Program-made: the position numbers and the translations under genes | Notes under the pieces: model-generated | Told to the model about the DNA's origin: nothing | What the model saw: only the letters and a program-made list of their open reading frames with translations | The model's database searches: none | NCBI GenBank assembly: GCA_025361885.1 | Contig: JANYJF010000057.1 | Span: 1-44,878 of the forward strand | DNA length: 44,878 nt | DNA from: Coriobacteriia bacterium | GTDB taxonomy: Bacteria > Actinomycetota > Coriobacteriia > Anaerosomatales > PALSA-660 | Direction of reading: 5' to 3' | Part shown: positions 10,037 to 19,788 of the stretch, in pieces | Layout of the letters: the number at the start of each line of letters is the position of its first letter | Position numbering within the stretch: position 1 is the stretch's first letter

Positions 10037-10925
10037 CCGGTTGGCGAAAGTCGCCGACCTCGACTTCAACCTGGATACGTTCGACACCGAGACAGGTGCG
10101 AACGCCGACGACGTTCTGGGCGCCGCCAACACGATGCCCTTCATGTCCGAGCGGCGACTCGTGGTGCTGCGTCACGCCGAGAAGCTGCCCGCCGCCGAAC
10201 TGGGCGCGCTGGCGGACTACGCGAAGGACCCGGCACCGTACACGTGCCTCGTGCTGACCGCGGAGAAGCTCGCGAAGAACACGCGGCTGTACAAGGCCGT
10301 CGCTGCACTGGGGGGCGTCGCCGAGTACGCGGCTCCCAAGCGCAACGAGTACCCGGGCGAAGTGGCCCGGATGTTCCGCGACAAGGGGCATGCGGTGTCC
10401 GCCGCTGCCGCCGAGGCGCTCGTGGCCGCTGTCGGCCGCGATCTGCGCAGGCTCGACAGCGAGGCGGACAAGGTCGTCGCGTACGTGGGCGACGGCTGTG
10501 AGGTCACGGCCAAGGATGTCGAGGAAGTCGTTTCCTCCGCCGCGCCGGTGTCCGTGTTCGACTACCTCGACGCCCTCGGGTCGCGCGATTGTCGGGGCGC
10601 GCTGCGGCTGCTCGCTCGTCTGGTCGAGTCGGGGGAGTCGGTGCACGGGACCCATGCCATGTCGGTGCGCCACGTTCGCACGCTCATCGGCGTCAAGGCG
10701 ATGATGGACCGGCGCGCGCCCGTCGCCCAGATAGCGCCCGCGGTCGGGATGGCGCCGTGGCAGGTGGAGAAGGCGGCGCGTCAGGCCCGCTCGTTCACCG
10801 CCGAGGAGCTCACGCGAGCGCTGCGTGCCGCCGCCAAGGCGGAGGGGGAAATGAAGACGAGCCCGGTGGATACCAGGCTCGTCCTCGAGCGGTGGGTCGC
10901 CGGTGTGTGCCGGCGGGAGCGCTAA
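9942..10925 (+). CDS. holA: DNA polymerase III delta subunit (clamp loader)
   Basis: HolA is the delta subunit that opens the sliding clamp in the DNA polymerase III clamp loader. The 327-residue product begins with [16 protein letters not shown], the degenerate AAA+ P-loop region typical of HolA, and continues through [17 protein letters not shown] and a C-terminal helical domain (SARNWQVEKA-like region with [13 protein letters not shown]). Length is normal for the family. ATG 9942 is chosen because conserved sequence begins immediately after it and GGAG lies upstream. The start is inside the 3' end of comEC. The stop codon interlocks with that of convergent rpsT. The order comEA-comEC-holA-rpsT is the usual Gram-positive arrangement. 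Confidence 0.93.
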   Translation: MAVNDLADLKPVYLIHGTEELLLERAVRRLRDRLAKVADLDFNLDTFDTETGANADDVLGAANTMPFMSERRLVVLRHAEKLPAAELGALADYAKDPAPYTCLVLTAEKLAKNTRLYKAVAALGGVAEYAAPKRNEYPGEVARMFRDKGHAVSAAAAEALVAAVGRDLRRLDSEADKVVAYVGDGCEVTAKDVEEVVSSAAPVSVFDYLDALGSRDCRGALRLLARLVESGESVHGTHAMSVRHVRTLIGVKAMMDRRAPVAQIAPAVGMAPWQVEKAARQARSFTAEELTRALRAAAKAEGEMKTSPVDTRLVLERWVAGVCRRER

Positions 10926-11188
10926 CCCTCGAGCTTCGCGACCTTCTTGACCACGCCGGACTTGCGGTTCGCGGCCTGGTTCGCGTGGATGACACCCTTG
11001 CTGGCGGCCTTGTCCAGCGCACGGGTCGCGACCAGGGCGGCCTCGGTCGCCGCGGTCTTGTCGCCGGCGTCTACTGCCTTGTCGACCTTCTTGAGTGCGG
11101 TCTTCACGGACGACTTGACCGCCTTGTTGCGCTCAGCGGCCTTGGCGTTGGTGAGGATGCGCTTCTTCTGGCTCTTTATGTTCGCCAA
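10922..11188 (-). CDS. rpsT: 30S ribosomal protein S20
   Basis: S20 binds 16S rRNA early in 30S assembly. The product is 88 residues, normal for the family, and starts [12 protein letters not shown], with the conserved ANIKSQ block directly after a TTG start codon. It is Lys/Ala-rich throughout ([32 protein letters not shown]). GGAAGGA lies about ten bases upstream on the minus strand. A longer frame back to 11233 adds a non-conserved tail and is rejected. It is the only minus-strand gene in this block. Its stop codon shares two bases with the holA stop, leaving no space for a terminator between the two convergent genes. Confidence 0.96.
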   Translation of the reverse strand: MANIKSQKKRILTNAKAAERNKAVKSSVKTALKKVDKAVDAGDKTAATEAALVATRALDKAASKGVIHANQAANRKSGVVKKVAKLEG

Positions 11189-11257
11189 CTGATCCAGATC
11201 CTTCCGATGCGTTGATGGTGCCCGTTCGCGCACAGGGGTGTACGGACGAACCCGCAG

Positions 11258-11287
11258 AGTCTATCACACGGTCTCGGGTGTCGCCAA
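11258..11287 (-). promoter_or_regulatory. Probable rpsT promoter
   Basis: Read on the minus strand: -35 TTGGCG (11282-11287), 18 bases, then -10 TAGACT (11258-11263), about 70 bases before the rpsT TTG. Both boxes are close to sigma-70 consensus and the same -10 sequence occurs before lepA. Confidence 0.6.
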
Positions 11288-11482
11288 CGGGTTGCGCGAC
11301 GTCGCCGGCGCTGTTGGCTGAGCTCGCCCGCGTGCCCGCCGACAAGCTGGAGTTCGACCCGGAGCATGTCGGGGCGGTCATCGCCCGGATCGCGCGGGTC
11401 GCCGCCGTGGTCCAGCCACGGGTCCCTCGCGGCCCGTGTGCGAAGCCGTGCTCCCAGCGTCGCCATTCCACGTCTCGCCTGC

Positions 11483-11488
11483 TAGACT
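11483..11488 (+). promoter_or_regulatory. Probable lepA -10 box, possibly leaderless transcript
   Basis: TAGACT ends nine bases before the lepA ATG at 11498, so transcription would begin about 0-4 bases before the start codon. No Shine-Dalgarno sequence separates it from the ATG. A weak -35 (TCGCCA, 11460-11465) fits at 17 bases. Confidence 0.5.
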
Positions 11489-11497
11489 ATCGCGGCC

Positions 11498-13292
<1,795 letters not shown>

Positions 13293-13300
<8 letters not shown>

Positions 13301-14465
13301 GTTCCCCGAGCACGTCTACGTGCACGTGCCGCTCTGCGTCTCCAAGTGCGGCTACTGCGACTTCTGCTCGGTCGTGACCTCCGAGCGGCTGGCCGATACG
13401 GTGGTCGCCGCACTGACCGTCCAGGCGAGCACGCTTGCGCCGGCCGGCTCCTGCGCCCATGCGTCGACCCTCTACTTCGGTGGCGGCACTCCCTCGGTAC
13501 TCGGAGCGCGGCTGCCGCGGCTCGTGACCGCGATGCGGACCGTGTTCGGTGTCGCGGGCGAAGGTGCCGAGGTCACGGTCGAAGCCAATCCCGACTCCAT
13601 GGTGCCCGCGCTTGCGGCGGCGCTCGTGCCCGCCGGCGTGACGCGGGTCAGCCTGGGCGTCCAGTCGTTCGACGACTCGGTGCTGCGAGTGCTCGGACGC
13701 CCGCACGACGCGGGCAGCGCCGAGCGCGCGGCGGGTGGCGTGATGGCGACCGGTGCCTTGGACCTGTCGATCGACTTGATGTGCGGGGTGCCGGGGCAGG
13801 ACATGCGTTCCTGGGAGGAATCCCTTGTTCGCGCGATCGATACCGGCGCCGCACATGTCTCGGTCTATCCGCTGACCGTGGAGCCCGGGACGCCCATGGA
13901 CGCCCAGGTGCTGTCCGGAGTGCTGCCCGCGCCGGACCCGGATCTGGCTGCGGAGATGATGCTGACGGCCGAGCGGATGCTGGGTGCGGCAGGGATCGTG
14001 CGCTACGAGGTGGCCAACTTCGCGGTTCCCGGGCATGAGTCCCGCCACAACTCGGCGTACTGGACGGGGCGGCCGTACCTCGCGGTGGGGCCGGCCGCAC
14101 ACGGGATGGTCGCAGCTGATGACGCGCGACTCGTTGGCGTGAGCGCGACCGCTCCGGCTGGCGCGGCCCGTCTGCGCTATGCATATGCGTCGGATGTTCA
14201 GGCATGGCTCGACGCGCCGCTGGCGCCACCGGCCGAGATCGAATGGCTGACCGCTGACGAGGCGGCTCGGGAGGACGCGATGCTGGGGCTGCGCCTGTCC
14301 GCTGGGATCGACCCGGCGCTTGCGAGCCGCGCGGGGGTCGTGGGCGTCTTGGAGTCGCTGGTCGGCGACGGGCTGCTCGAGCGCGCTGACGATCGCTGGC
14401 GCGTGACGCAGCGCGGATGGCTGCTGGGCAACCAGGTGTTCGGGCGGGTCTGGGCGGGCGAGTAA
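13293..14465 (+). CDS. hemW: Radical SAM haem chaperone HemW
   Basis: The 390-residue protein has the radical SAM cluster motif at its N-terminus, Cys15, Cys19 and Cys22 in CVSKCGYC, plus an extra Cys25, then [11 protein letters not shown] (the GGE-like SAM-binding loop) and a HemN-type C-terminal domain with [16 protein letters not shown]. HemW proteins have CxxxCxxCxxC and act as haem chaperones rather than coproporphyrinogen dehydrogenase, which is why I call HemW over HemN. ATG 13293 overlaps the lepA stop by eight bases. lepA-hemW-hrcA is the common Gram-positive order. Here hrcA is separated by a minus-strand regulator and a repeat region. Confidence 0.93.
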
Positions 14466-14512
14466 GGCTGTGCGCCCGGACTCGGGGGGCGCGTGTCCCT
14501 CGTCGAGAGTCG

Positions 14513-14818
14513 TCAGAACATCGGCCGCGTGTCGCGGGACTCTACGAAGTGCCTGTCGATGAACTCCTTCAGGTGCCTCACGCCCTCCTCATCGACGGCG
14601 TAGCGACTCCAGCTCACCCGCTGAACCAGCCCGCTCCTCTGGAGGATCGCGAGATGTTCGGAGACGGTCTGCTGCCTGACCCCCAAGTGGTCACCGATGT
14701 CGGTCGCGGAGAGCGACGGCGTGCGAAGAAGCCACAGGATCGAGCGCCGGGTGTCCGAGGCCAAGGCATCGAACATCGCGGGGATAGGCTCGTCCCGAGG
14801 TCCGTAGAAGATGGTCAC
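14513..14818 (-). CDS. ArsR-family winged-helix transcription regulator
   Basis: A 101-residue DNA-binding protein made almost wholly of one winged helix-turn-helix domain: MFDALASDTRRSILWLL, then TDIGDHLGVRQQTVSEHLAI as the recognition helix region, then a beta-wing (SGLVQRVSWSRYAVDEEG). No ArsR-type metal-binding CxC is visible, so the inducer is unknown. GTG 14818 is chosen because AAGGAG lies five bases upstream on the minus strand. An in-frame ATG at 14842 (eight more residues) has no such site. It faces away from hrcA across a repeat-rich intergenic region and has no other minus-strand partner, so its targets cannot be read from context. Confidence 0.85.
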   Translation of the reverse strand: MTIFYGPRDEPIPAMFDALASDTRRSILWLLRTPSLSATDIGDHLGVRQQTVSEHLAILQRSGLVQRVSWSRYAVDEEGVRHLKEFIDRHFVESRDTRPMF

Positions 14819-14880
14819 ATCGGCTCCTTGCTCTTGGGTCATGCTGGGCGAGGTTCTTTTTCGCCCCCGTTGGGTGGCGG

Positions 14881-14930
14881 GCACGGGCGGGCACGAGCGG
14901 GCACGGGCGGGCACGGGCGGGCAGGGCGGG
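14881..14930. repeat. Five 10-bp G-rich tandem units
   Basis: GCACGGGCGG is repeated about five times with few changes (third-last and last units differ slightly). It ends exactly where the palindromic element begins, 63-112 bases upstream of the ArsR-type gene start. Confidence 0.85.
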
Positions 14931-15063
14931 GTGCCCTTTTCGGCGCCACAGGCCGCGGCCTGTGAGAGGCAGGTAACACAGGCACCTGGCTGTGACATCA
15001 CAGGCAACTGCCAGTGTTATGTGGGACTCACAGGTCGCGGCCTGTGGCCCGCTGAAGAGGACC
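14930..15063. repeat. Four-palindrome repeat element, copy A
   Basis: The core, 14947-15046, is exactly 100 bp: 18-bp palindromes at 14947-14964, 14977-14994, 14999-15016 and 15029-15046, separated by 12, 4 and 12 bp. All start CACAGG. The first (CACAGGCCGCGGCCTGTG) is a perfect palindrome. The first separator reads AGAGGCAGGTAA. The second 12-bp separator is its inverted counterpart, reading AGTCCCACATAA on the minus strand, so the two halves face each other. The flanks GGTGCCCTTTTCGGC (left) and GGTCCTCTTCAGC (right, minus strand) are also related. The second copy is at 31617-31753. Confidence 0.9.
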
Positions 15064-15158
15064 CGCCGGCCCCCGAGCTCCCGGCCCCGATCACTGCGGG
15101 CCCTGGATCGTGACCGGAGCGTGGCATCCGCGCCCAACCGTCGCCCGAACCGGGTCTG

Positions 15159-15202
15159 ACCGAACTCCCACCGAACTCCCACCGAACGCCCACCGAACGC
15201 CC
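15159..15202. repeat. Four 11-bp tandem units upstream of hrcA
   Basis: ACCGAACTCCC occurs at 15159 and 15170, then ACCGAACGCCC at 15181 and 15192, back to back. The array ends 19 bases before the CIRCE operator. Spacing of 11 bp puts each unit on nearly the same helix face. Confidence 0.9.
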
Positions 15203-15220
15203 CGCGGCTTTCGCCTACGG

Positions 15221-15247
15221 CTGGCACTCCGTATACTCGAGTGCTAA
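15221..15247 (+). promoter_or_regulatory. CIRCE operator with hrcA -10 box
   Basis: CTGGCACTC, nine bases, GAGTGCTAA matches the CIRCE consensus TTAGCACTC-N9-GAGTGCTAA except for two bases in the left arm. TATACT at 15232-15237 in the centre is a good -10 box, so HrcA bound here would block the promoter. It lies 21 bases before the hrcA ATG, implying autoregulation of hrcA and dnaJ. Confidence 0.9.
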
Positions 15248-15267
15248 CGACAGGAGCGATGCCCACC

Positions 15268-16284
15268 ATGCTCAGCGAACGGCGCCGCGCGGTCCTCTCC
15301 GCGCTCATCGACGAATACGTCTCCTCCGCCCACCCCGTGTCCTCCAAAGTGCTCGTGGAGCGGTACGGGCTCGGCTGCTCGCCGGCCACCGTCCGCAACG
15401 ACCTGGCGGCGCTCGAGGGGACCGGCTACGTCTACCAGCCGCACGTCTCCGCGGGACGCGTGCCCACGGACGTCGGGTATCGCGAGTACGTCGACACGCT
15501 GGCCAGCGAGCCGCGCGGCACGTACACCCCGAACGAGGCCGAGTCGATCCGCCGCTTCTACGCCACCCACGAGCTCGAGGTGAGCGACTTGATGCGCCGG
15601 ACCGCCAGCCTTCTCGCCGACATGACGGGCTACGTGTCGGTGGTGATCGCGCCGGCGGTGCGCCGCAGCCGGATCAAGCGCGTCAGCCTGGTGGCGATGG
15701 GCGAGCGGCAGGTCCTCCTCGTGGTCATCACCGACCTCGGGCAGGTGGCGAAGCGATTCGTCGAGCTGGCCCAGCCGCTGACCGACGAGCAGTTGCACGA
15801 ATTGGAGGGCTTCCTGTCGCATAGCCTCGATGATCGCGTCGCGGAAGAGGCGGAAGTGCTGGAGCGCGAGCTTCTGCGGGCACCCTCCTCGTTCAGGGCG
15901 GCTGCCGCCACCTTGATCCGCGAGATCGTCGACTGCATGGAAGAGGCGGACGACGAGCGGGTCGTGCACGGGGGCGCCGCCGGCCTGCTCAAGCTCCCCG
16001 AGTTCGCCGACTCTCAGCGGGCGACTCCGCTGCTCGGCATGCTCGAGGACGGGCTGTCCATGCTGCGGACGCTCACGGACATCAGTGGACCGGGAGGTAC
16101 CGTCGTCAGTATCGGGCGCGAGAATGCTCGCGAGGAGCTGGCGGGCGCCAGTGTGGTGGCGACCGACTACGGCGATCGTGACGCATCCGGTTTCGTCGCA
16201 CTGATCGGACCGACCCGCATGGACTACGGCCGGGCGATGGCAGTCACCAGCTGCGTCGCAGGCGAGCTGGATGACGCGCTGTAG
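15268..16284 (+). CDS. hrcA: Heat-inducible transcription repressor HrcA
   Basis: HrcA represses chaperone operons by binding CIRCE sites and is kept active by GroEL. The product is 338 residues. An N-terminal winged helix begins LSERRRAVLSALIDEYVSSA and continues VSSKVLVERYGLGCSPATVRNDLAALE. A GAF-like dimerisation domain follows, and the end reads GPTRMDYGRAM, the usual HrcA tail. The start at 15268 fits the family N-terminus MLSERQ and has AGGAG 11 bases upstream. Closer ATG 15259 and GTG 15241 are less likely. A CIRCE site precedes it. dnaJ follows after 68 bases, with no grpE or dnaK between them. Confidence 0.95.
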   Translation: MLSERRRAVLSALIDEYVSSAHPVSSKVLVERYGLGCSPATVRNDLAALEGTGYVYQPHVSAGRVPTDVGYREYVDTLASEPRGTYTPNEAESIRRFYATHELEVSDLMRRTASLLADMTGYVSVVIAPAVRRSRIKRVSLVAMGERQVLLVVITDLGQVAKRFVELAQPLTDEQLHELEGFLSHSLDDRVAEEAEVLERELLRAPSSFRAAAATLIREIVDCMEEADDERVVHGGAAGLLKLPEFADSQRATPLLGMLEDGLSMLRTLTDISGPGGTVVSIGRENAREELAGASVVATDYGDRDASGFVALIGPTRMDYGRAMAVTSCVAGELDDAL

Positions 16285-16352
16285 TCTGACCAGGCTTCGC
16301 CCGAACATTCCCTGAGCGCCCGACCAGCGCTCGCGGCACGGAAAGGATCCAA

Positions 16353-17462
16353 GTGGCACATTCGACCGACTACTACGAGACGCTCGGCGTGAGCCGGGAA
16401 GCTTCCGCCGAGGAGATCAAGAAGGCGTTCCGCCGCCGCGCGCGCGAGACGCACCCCGACACCTCCGACCACGAGGACGCCGAGGAGCGGTTCAAGGCGC
16501 TCAACGAGGCGTACGAGGTGCTCGCCGACCCGCAGAAGCGCGAGACGTACGACCGCTTCGGCACCGCGGACCCCCGCCAGACCGGCTTCAGCGGCGGAAG
16601 CGCCGGTGGCGGCTTCGGCATGGGCGACTTGTTCTCGGTGTTCTTCGACGGCATGAGCGGCAACTTCGCCAGGCAGGCGAGCCCCGAGGGTCGCGACATG
16701 TCCGGGCAGGTCGTCGTGACGCTGCTCGAGGCCGCCGACGGCACTGAGAAGGAGATCCGCTACAACCGTCTCGCGGAGTGCGGCACCTGCGACGGCACCG
16801 GCGCCGAGCCGGGTGGTCAGGTCACGATGTGCCCGCGGTGCCACGGCACCGGTCAGGTCCGGACCGCCAGGCGCACCATCATGGGCACGTTCGAGAGCGT
16901 CGGGCCATGCGAGAGGTGCGAAGGCACGGGCCAGGTCGTCGATCCGCCGTGTCCCACGTGCCAGGGCGACGGACGGGTGCGTGTCACGGAGACCGTCGAG
17001 GTCAAGGTGCCCCCGGGAGTGATGGACGGCGTCCAGCTCCGCGTTCCCGGCAAGGGCGAGGCCGGCTTGCGAGGCGCCTCGGGCGGCGACCTGATCGTAC
17101 AAGTGCGCGTCGCGCCGCACGAGACCCTGCATCGCGACGGCGACGACCTGCATGGCCAGGCGCGCGTGCTGTTCACGGTCGCCGCGCTCGGCGGCGAGAT
17201 CACGGTCGACGGGCTCCATGGCCCGGTCGCCGCGAAGGTGCCCGCCGGAGTCGCCAACGGTGACACGGTGAGCGTCAAGGGCGAGGGGATGCCGCGCCTG
17301 CGCGGAAGTGGCTCCGGCGACCTCATCGTGCACATCAACATCATCGTGCCGAAGAAGCTCACCAAGGACCAGCGCCGTCTCATGGAGGAGCTCTCCGCAT
17401 CGCTCGGCGACGGCCACGAGCACTCCGCGTTCGAGCGCATCCGTGACTGGCTGGGAGTGTAG
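16353..17462 (+). CDS. dnaJ: Chaperone DnaJ
   Basis: DnaJ is the Hsp40 co-chaperone that delivers substrates to DnaK and stimulates its ATPase. The 369-residue product has the J domain with HPD at residues 34-36, a short Gly/Phe-rich linker (GGSAGGGFGMG), four zinc-finger motifs (CGTCDGTG, CPRCHGTG, CERCEGTG, CPTCQGDG) and the C-terminal substrate-binding domain. The start is GTG with AAAGGA about seven bases upstream. A six-bp hairpin (GAGCGC/GCGCTC, 16314-16332) lies in the 68-base gap after hrcA. The gene is probably in the same CIRCE-controlled unit, and rsmE follows after six bases. Confidence 0.97.
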   Translation: MAHSTDYYETLGVSREASAEEIKKAFRRRARETHPDTSDHEDAEERFKALNEAYEVLADPQKRETYDRFGTADPRQTGFSGGSAGGGFGMGDLFSVFFDGMSGNFARQASPEGRDMSGQVVVTLLEAADGTEKEIRYNRLAECGTCDGTGAEPGGQVTMCPRCHGTGQVRTARRTIMGTFESVGPCERCEGTGQVVDPPCPTCQGDGRVRVTETVEVKVPPGVMDGVQLRVPGKGEAGLRGASGGDLIVQVRVAPHETLHRDGDDLHGQARVLFTVAALGGEITVDGLHGPVAAKVPAGVANGDTVSVKGEGMPRLRGSGSGDLIVHINIIVPKKLTKDQRRLMEELSASLGDGHEHSAFERIRDWLGV

Positions 17463-17468
17463 ACACCC

Positions 17469-18257
17469 ATGTCGCTGCACCGCTTCTTCGCGACAGGCCC
17501 GCTGCCGGAGCACGCCACGGCGGATTCGCCGCTCCCGCTCGATGCGCGCGACGTCCATCACCTCGTGCATGTCCTTCGCATCCGCGCCACCGAGCGGATC
17601 GTGCTTGCCGGAACGGACGGGCGCGAAGCCGAGGTGGAGCTCACGCACGTTGCCACCGACGAGGTGCGCGGTGACATCGACGAGCCGCGCGTCCGCCAGG
17701 TCGGTCCGCGCGTGACGCTCATGCAGGCGCTCACGAAACGCGAGCGCATGGAGCTCGTCATCCAAAAGACCACGGAGCTCGGCGTCACCGAGATCATCCC
17801 GGTGGTGACCGCCCGCGTCATCGTGAAACTCGACGAAGGTCGTGCCGGCCGCCGCACAGAGCGGTGGCAGCGCATCGCCCGGGAGGCCGCGAAGCAATCG
17901 CAGCGCACAACGGTTCCGCACGTGCGCGAGCCGGTCGCGCTCGGGGACGTGCCCGCGCTGTTCGAGCGCTTCGACGCGGTCCTCGTCCCGTGGGAGGAGG
18001 AGGCCGGCAGCGCGCCCGGGATCGGCCGTGCTCTGCACCAAGCCGGTGTGGCCGCCGACAGCGGCGCCGCAGTGGCTGTCATCGTGGGCCCGGAGGGTGG
18101 ACTCGACGAGGCCGAGGTGGCGCTGCTGACCGCTCGCGGTGCGGTCGCCGTCAGCCTGGGCGACACCATACTTCGCACTGAGACCGCGGGCATCGTGGCG
18201 CTGGCGCTGACCATCTACGAGCTCGGCGGGCTCGGGAACCGCGGTCCGCGTGTGTAG
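17469..18257 (+). CDS. rsmE: 16S rRNA (uracil-1498-N3)-methyltransferase
   Basis: RsmE methylates N3 of U1498 in 16S rRNA in the decoding region. The 262-residue product has the N-terminal PUA-like domain (LHRFFATG, ARDVHHLVHVLRI) and the C-terminal SPOUT/trefoil-knot domain with TTELGVTEIIPVVTARV, IVGPEGGLDEAEV and SLGDTILRTETA, which form the SAM-binding knot. Length is slightly above the usual 240-250. It sits in the conserved dnaJ-rsmE-mtaB order, although prmA, often between dnaJ and rsmE, is missing here. The last eight bases overlap mtaB. Confidence 0.95.
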   Translation: MSLHRFFATGPLPEHATADSPLPLDARDVHHLVHVLRIRATERIVLAGTDGREAEVELTHVATDEVRGDIDEPRVRQVGPRVTLMQALTKRERMELVIQKTTELGVTEIIPVVTARVIVKLDEGRAGRRTERWQRIAREAAKQSQRTTVPHVREPVALGDVPALFERFDAVLVPWEEEAGSAPGIGRALHQAGVAADSGAAVAVIVGPEGGLDEAEVALLTARGAVAVSLGDTILRTETAGIVALALTIYELGGLGNRGPRV

Positions 18258-19692
18258 CGATCCGCCACTCGAGCATCCTCGCGTGGCCTTCGTGACCCTG
18301 GGCTGCAAGGTCAACCGCACGGAATCGGACACCATGGCCGGCGAGCTGCTGGGCCGAGCCATCGATGTCACAGGCGAGGCGCCCCGGGCCGACGTCGTCG
18401 TGATCAACACGTGCACCGTCACGGCCGAGGCCGACGCCAAGGCGAGGAAGGCCGTGCGTCACGCGCTCGGGATGCCGCTCTCGCCGGTGGTGGTCGTGAC
18501 CGGATGCCTCGCGGCGATCGACCCGTCGGGCCTGCGCGAGCTCGGCGAGCGGGTGGTCGTCGAGGCGGACAAGGCCGCGGTGGCCGCGCGGGTGGCGCGG
18601 TTGCTCGGCATCCGGGGGGCCGCGGTGGGCACCGGGGACCGGGTGGCACGGGGCGGACCGGAGGAACGCATGCGCACCGCGTCCACGACCCGCGTCATGA
18701 TCAAGGTCGAGGACGGATGCGACAACGCCTGCGCCTACTGCATCGTCCCCAGAGCGCGCGGCGTGCCGCGCGCGGCGCCGGCGGCTCGCGTGATCGGCGA
18801 CGTCAGCGCGCTCGTGGCCGCCGGCACCAGGGAAGTCGTGCTCACCGGCATCAACATCGGACGGTACCGGGATCCGTCCGCGTCCGGGCCCGCCGCCGCC
18901 TCCGCCTGCGCCGCGGACTCCGCCTCCGCCTCCGCCTCCGCCTCCGCCGCGGGCCCCAGGGAGGAGGCGGCCTTCACCGACCTCCCGGCGCTCCTGGGAC
19001 TGCTCGTAGCCACGGGCATCCCGCGGATCCGTCTCTCCAGCATCGAGCCGCCGGACGTCACGCCGCGCTTCCTGGACGTCATCGCCCGGCATCAGCAGGT
19101 CATGCCGCATCTGCACGTCCCGCTGCAATCCGGCTCGGACCGCATCCTGAGCGCGATGGGACGCGCGTACTCGACCGCCGACTTCGCCCGGATCGTCACC
19201 GACGCGCGAGCCGCGCTCCCGCACCTCGCCATCACCACCGACGTCATCGTCGGTTTCCCCGGCGAGACCGAGGCCGACCACGCGGCGAGCCTCGCGTTCG
19301 TGGAGGCGTGCGCGTTCGCGAAGCTTCATGTGTTCCGCTACTCGCGACGACCGGGCACCCCGGCGGCGGATATGCCCGGGCAGGTCGACCCGCGCACCAA
19401 GGTGGCCCGTGCCGCCGAGATGCGCGCGCTCGGCGCGAGACTGGCGGCGGCATGGGCCCTCGCCCACACGGGCCAGCGCGCGCACGTGCTCGTGGAGTCC
19501 GCGGACCCCGGCGCGCGCACTGCGCAGGGCACGTCGGAGGACTACCTGCGCGTGGTCATCGAGCGCTCGAACGCCCGCCGCGGCGATGTCGTTCGCGTGC
19601 GCATCTCGGGCCCCGCTCCCACCGCCCGCCCCTGGTCGCCGGCATCCGTCACCGCCGTGGAAGACCCGTCGCCGGTGGTAGAATCCAACTGA
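18250..19692 (+). CDS. mtaB: tRNA t6A37 methylthiotransferase MtaB
   Basis: MtaB is a radical SAM enzyme that adds a methylthio group to t6A at position 37 of tRNAs. The 480-residue product has the N-terminal UPF0004 domain (VAFVTLGCKVNRTES, INTCTVTAEAD, GCLAAIDPS) whose three cysteines bind a second iron-sulfur cluster. The radical SAM motif is GCDNACAYCIVPRARG, and a TRAM-like C-terminal region begins about GQRAHVLVES. The start is GTG 18250 within the rsmE end. A Ser/Ala-rich insertion in the middle is encoded by a hexanucleotide repeat at 18918-18947 and makes the protein longer than typical MtaB (about 430-450). Confidence 0.93.
   Translation: MCSDPPLEHPRVAFVTLGCKVNRTESDTMAGELLGRAIDVTGEAPRADVVVINTCTVTAEADAKARKAVRHALGMPLSPVVVVTGCLAAIDPSGLRELGERVVVEADKAAVAARVARLLGIRGAAVGTGDRVARGGPEERMRTASTTRVMIKVEDGCDNACAYCIVPRARGVPRAAPAARVIGDVSALVAAGTREVVLTGINIGRYRDPSASGPAAASACAADSASASASASAAGPREEAAFTDLPALLGLLVATGIPRIRLSSIEPPDVTPRFLDVIARHQQVMPHLHVPLQSGSDRILSAMGRAYSTADFARIVTDARAALPHLAITTDVIVGFPGETEADHAASLAFVEACAFAKLHVFRYSRRPGTPAADMPGQVDPRTKVARAAEMRALGARLAAAWALAHTGQRAHVLVESADPGARTAQGTSEDYLRVVIERSNARRGDVVRVRISGPAPTARPWSPASVTAVEDPSPVVESN
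18918..18947. repeat. Hexanucleotide repeat within mtaB
   Basis: CTCCGC is repeated five times in a row, coding for an alternating Ser-Ala stretch between the radical SAM core segments. Changes in copy number would alter protein length but not frame. Confidence 0.9.
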
Positions 19693-19788
19693 CGGATCGG
19701 CTGCGGCCACAAGCACCCGAAGCGCCGATCGCCCGGTCCGCGACCCGCAAAGCCTCAGTCCCGCCGAGACAAGGGAGCGTCCGCATCC

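Noticed and set aside
14947-15046. Possible CRISPR array
   Set aside because: Units are palindromic and 18 bp, separators are 12 and 4 bp and conserved in sequence rather than unique spacers, and no cas genes are present.
14947-15046. Palindromes as ordinary rho-independent terminators
   Set aside because: No T-tracts follow the stems, and copy A lies in the promoter region between divergent genes, where no transcript needs to end.
15241-15267. GTG 15241 or ATG 15259 as hrcA start
   Set aside because: GTG 15241 lies within the CIRCE arm and the AGGAG is too close to 15259; family N-termini begin at the ATG used, 15268.
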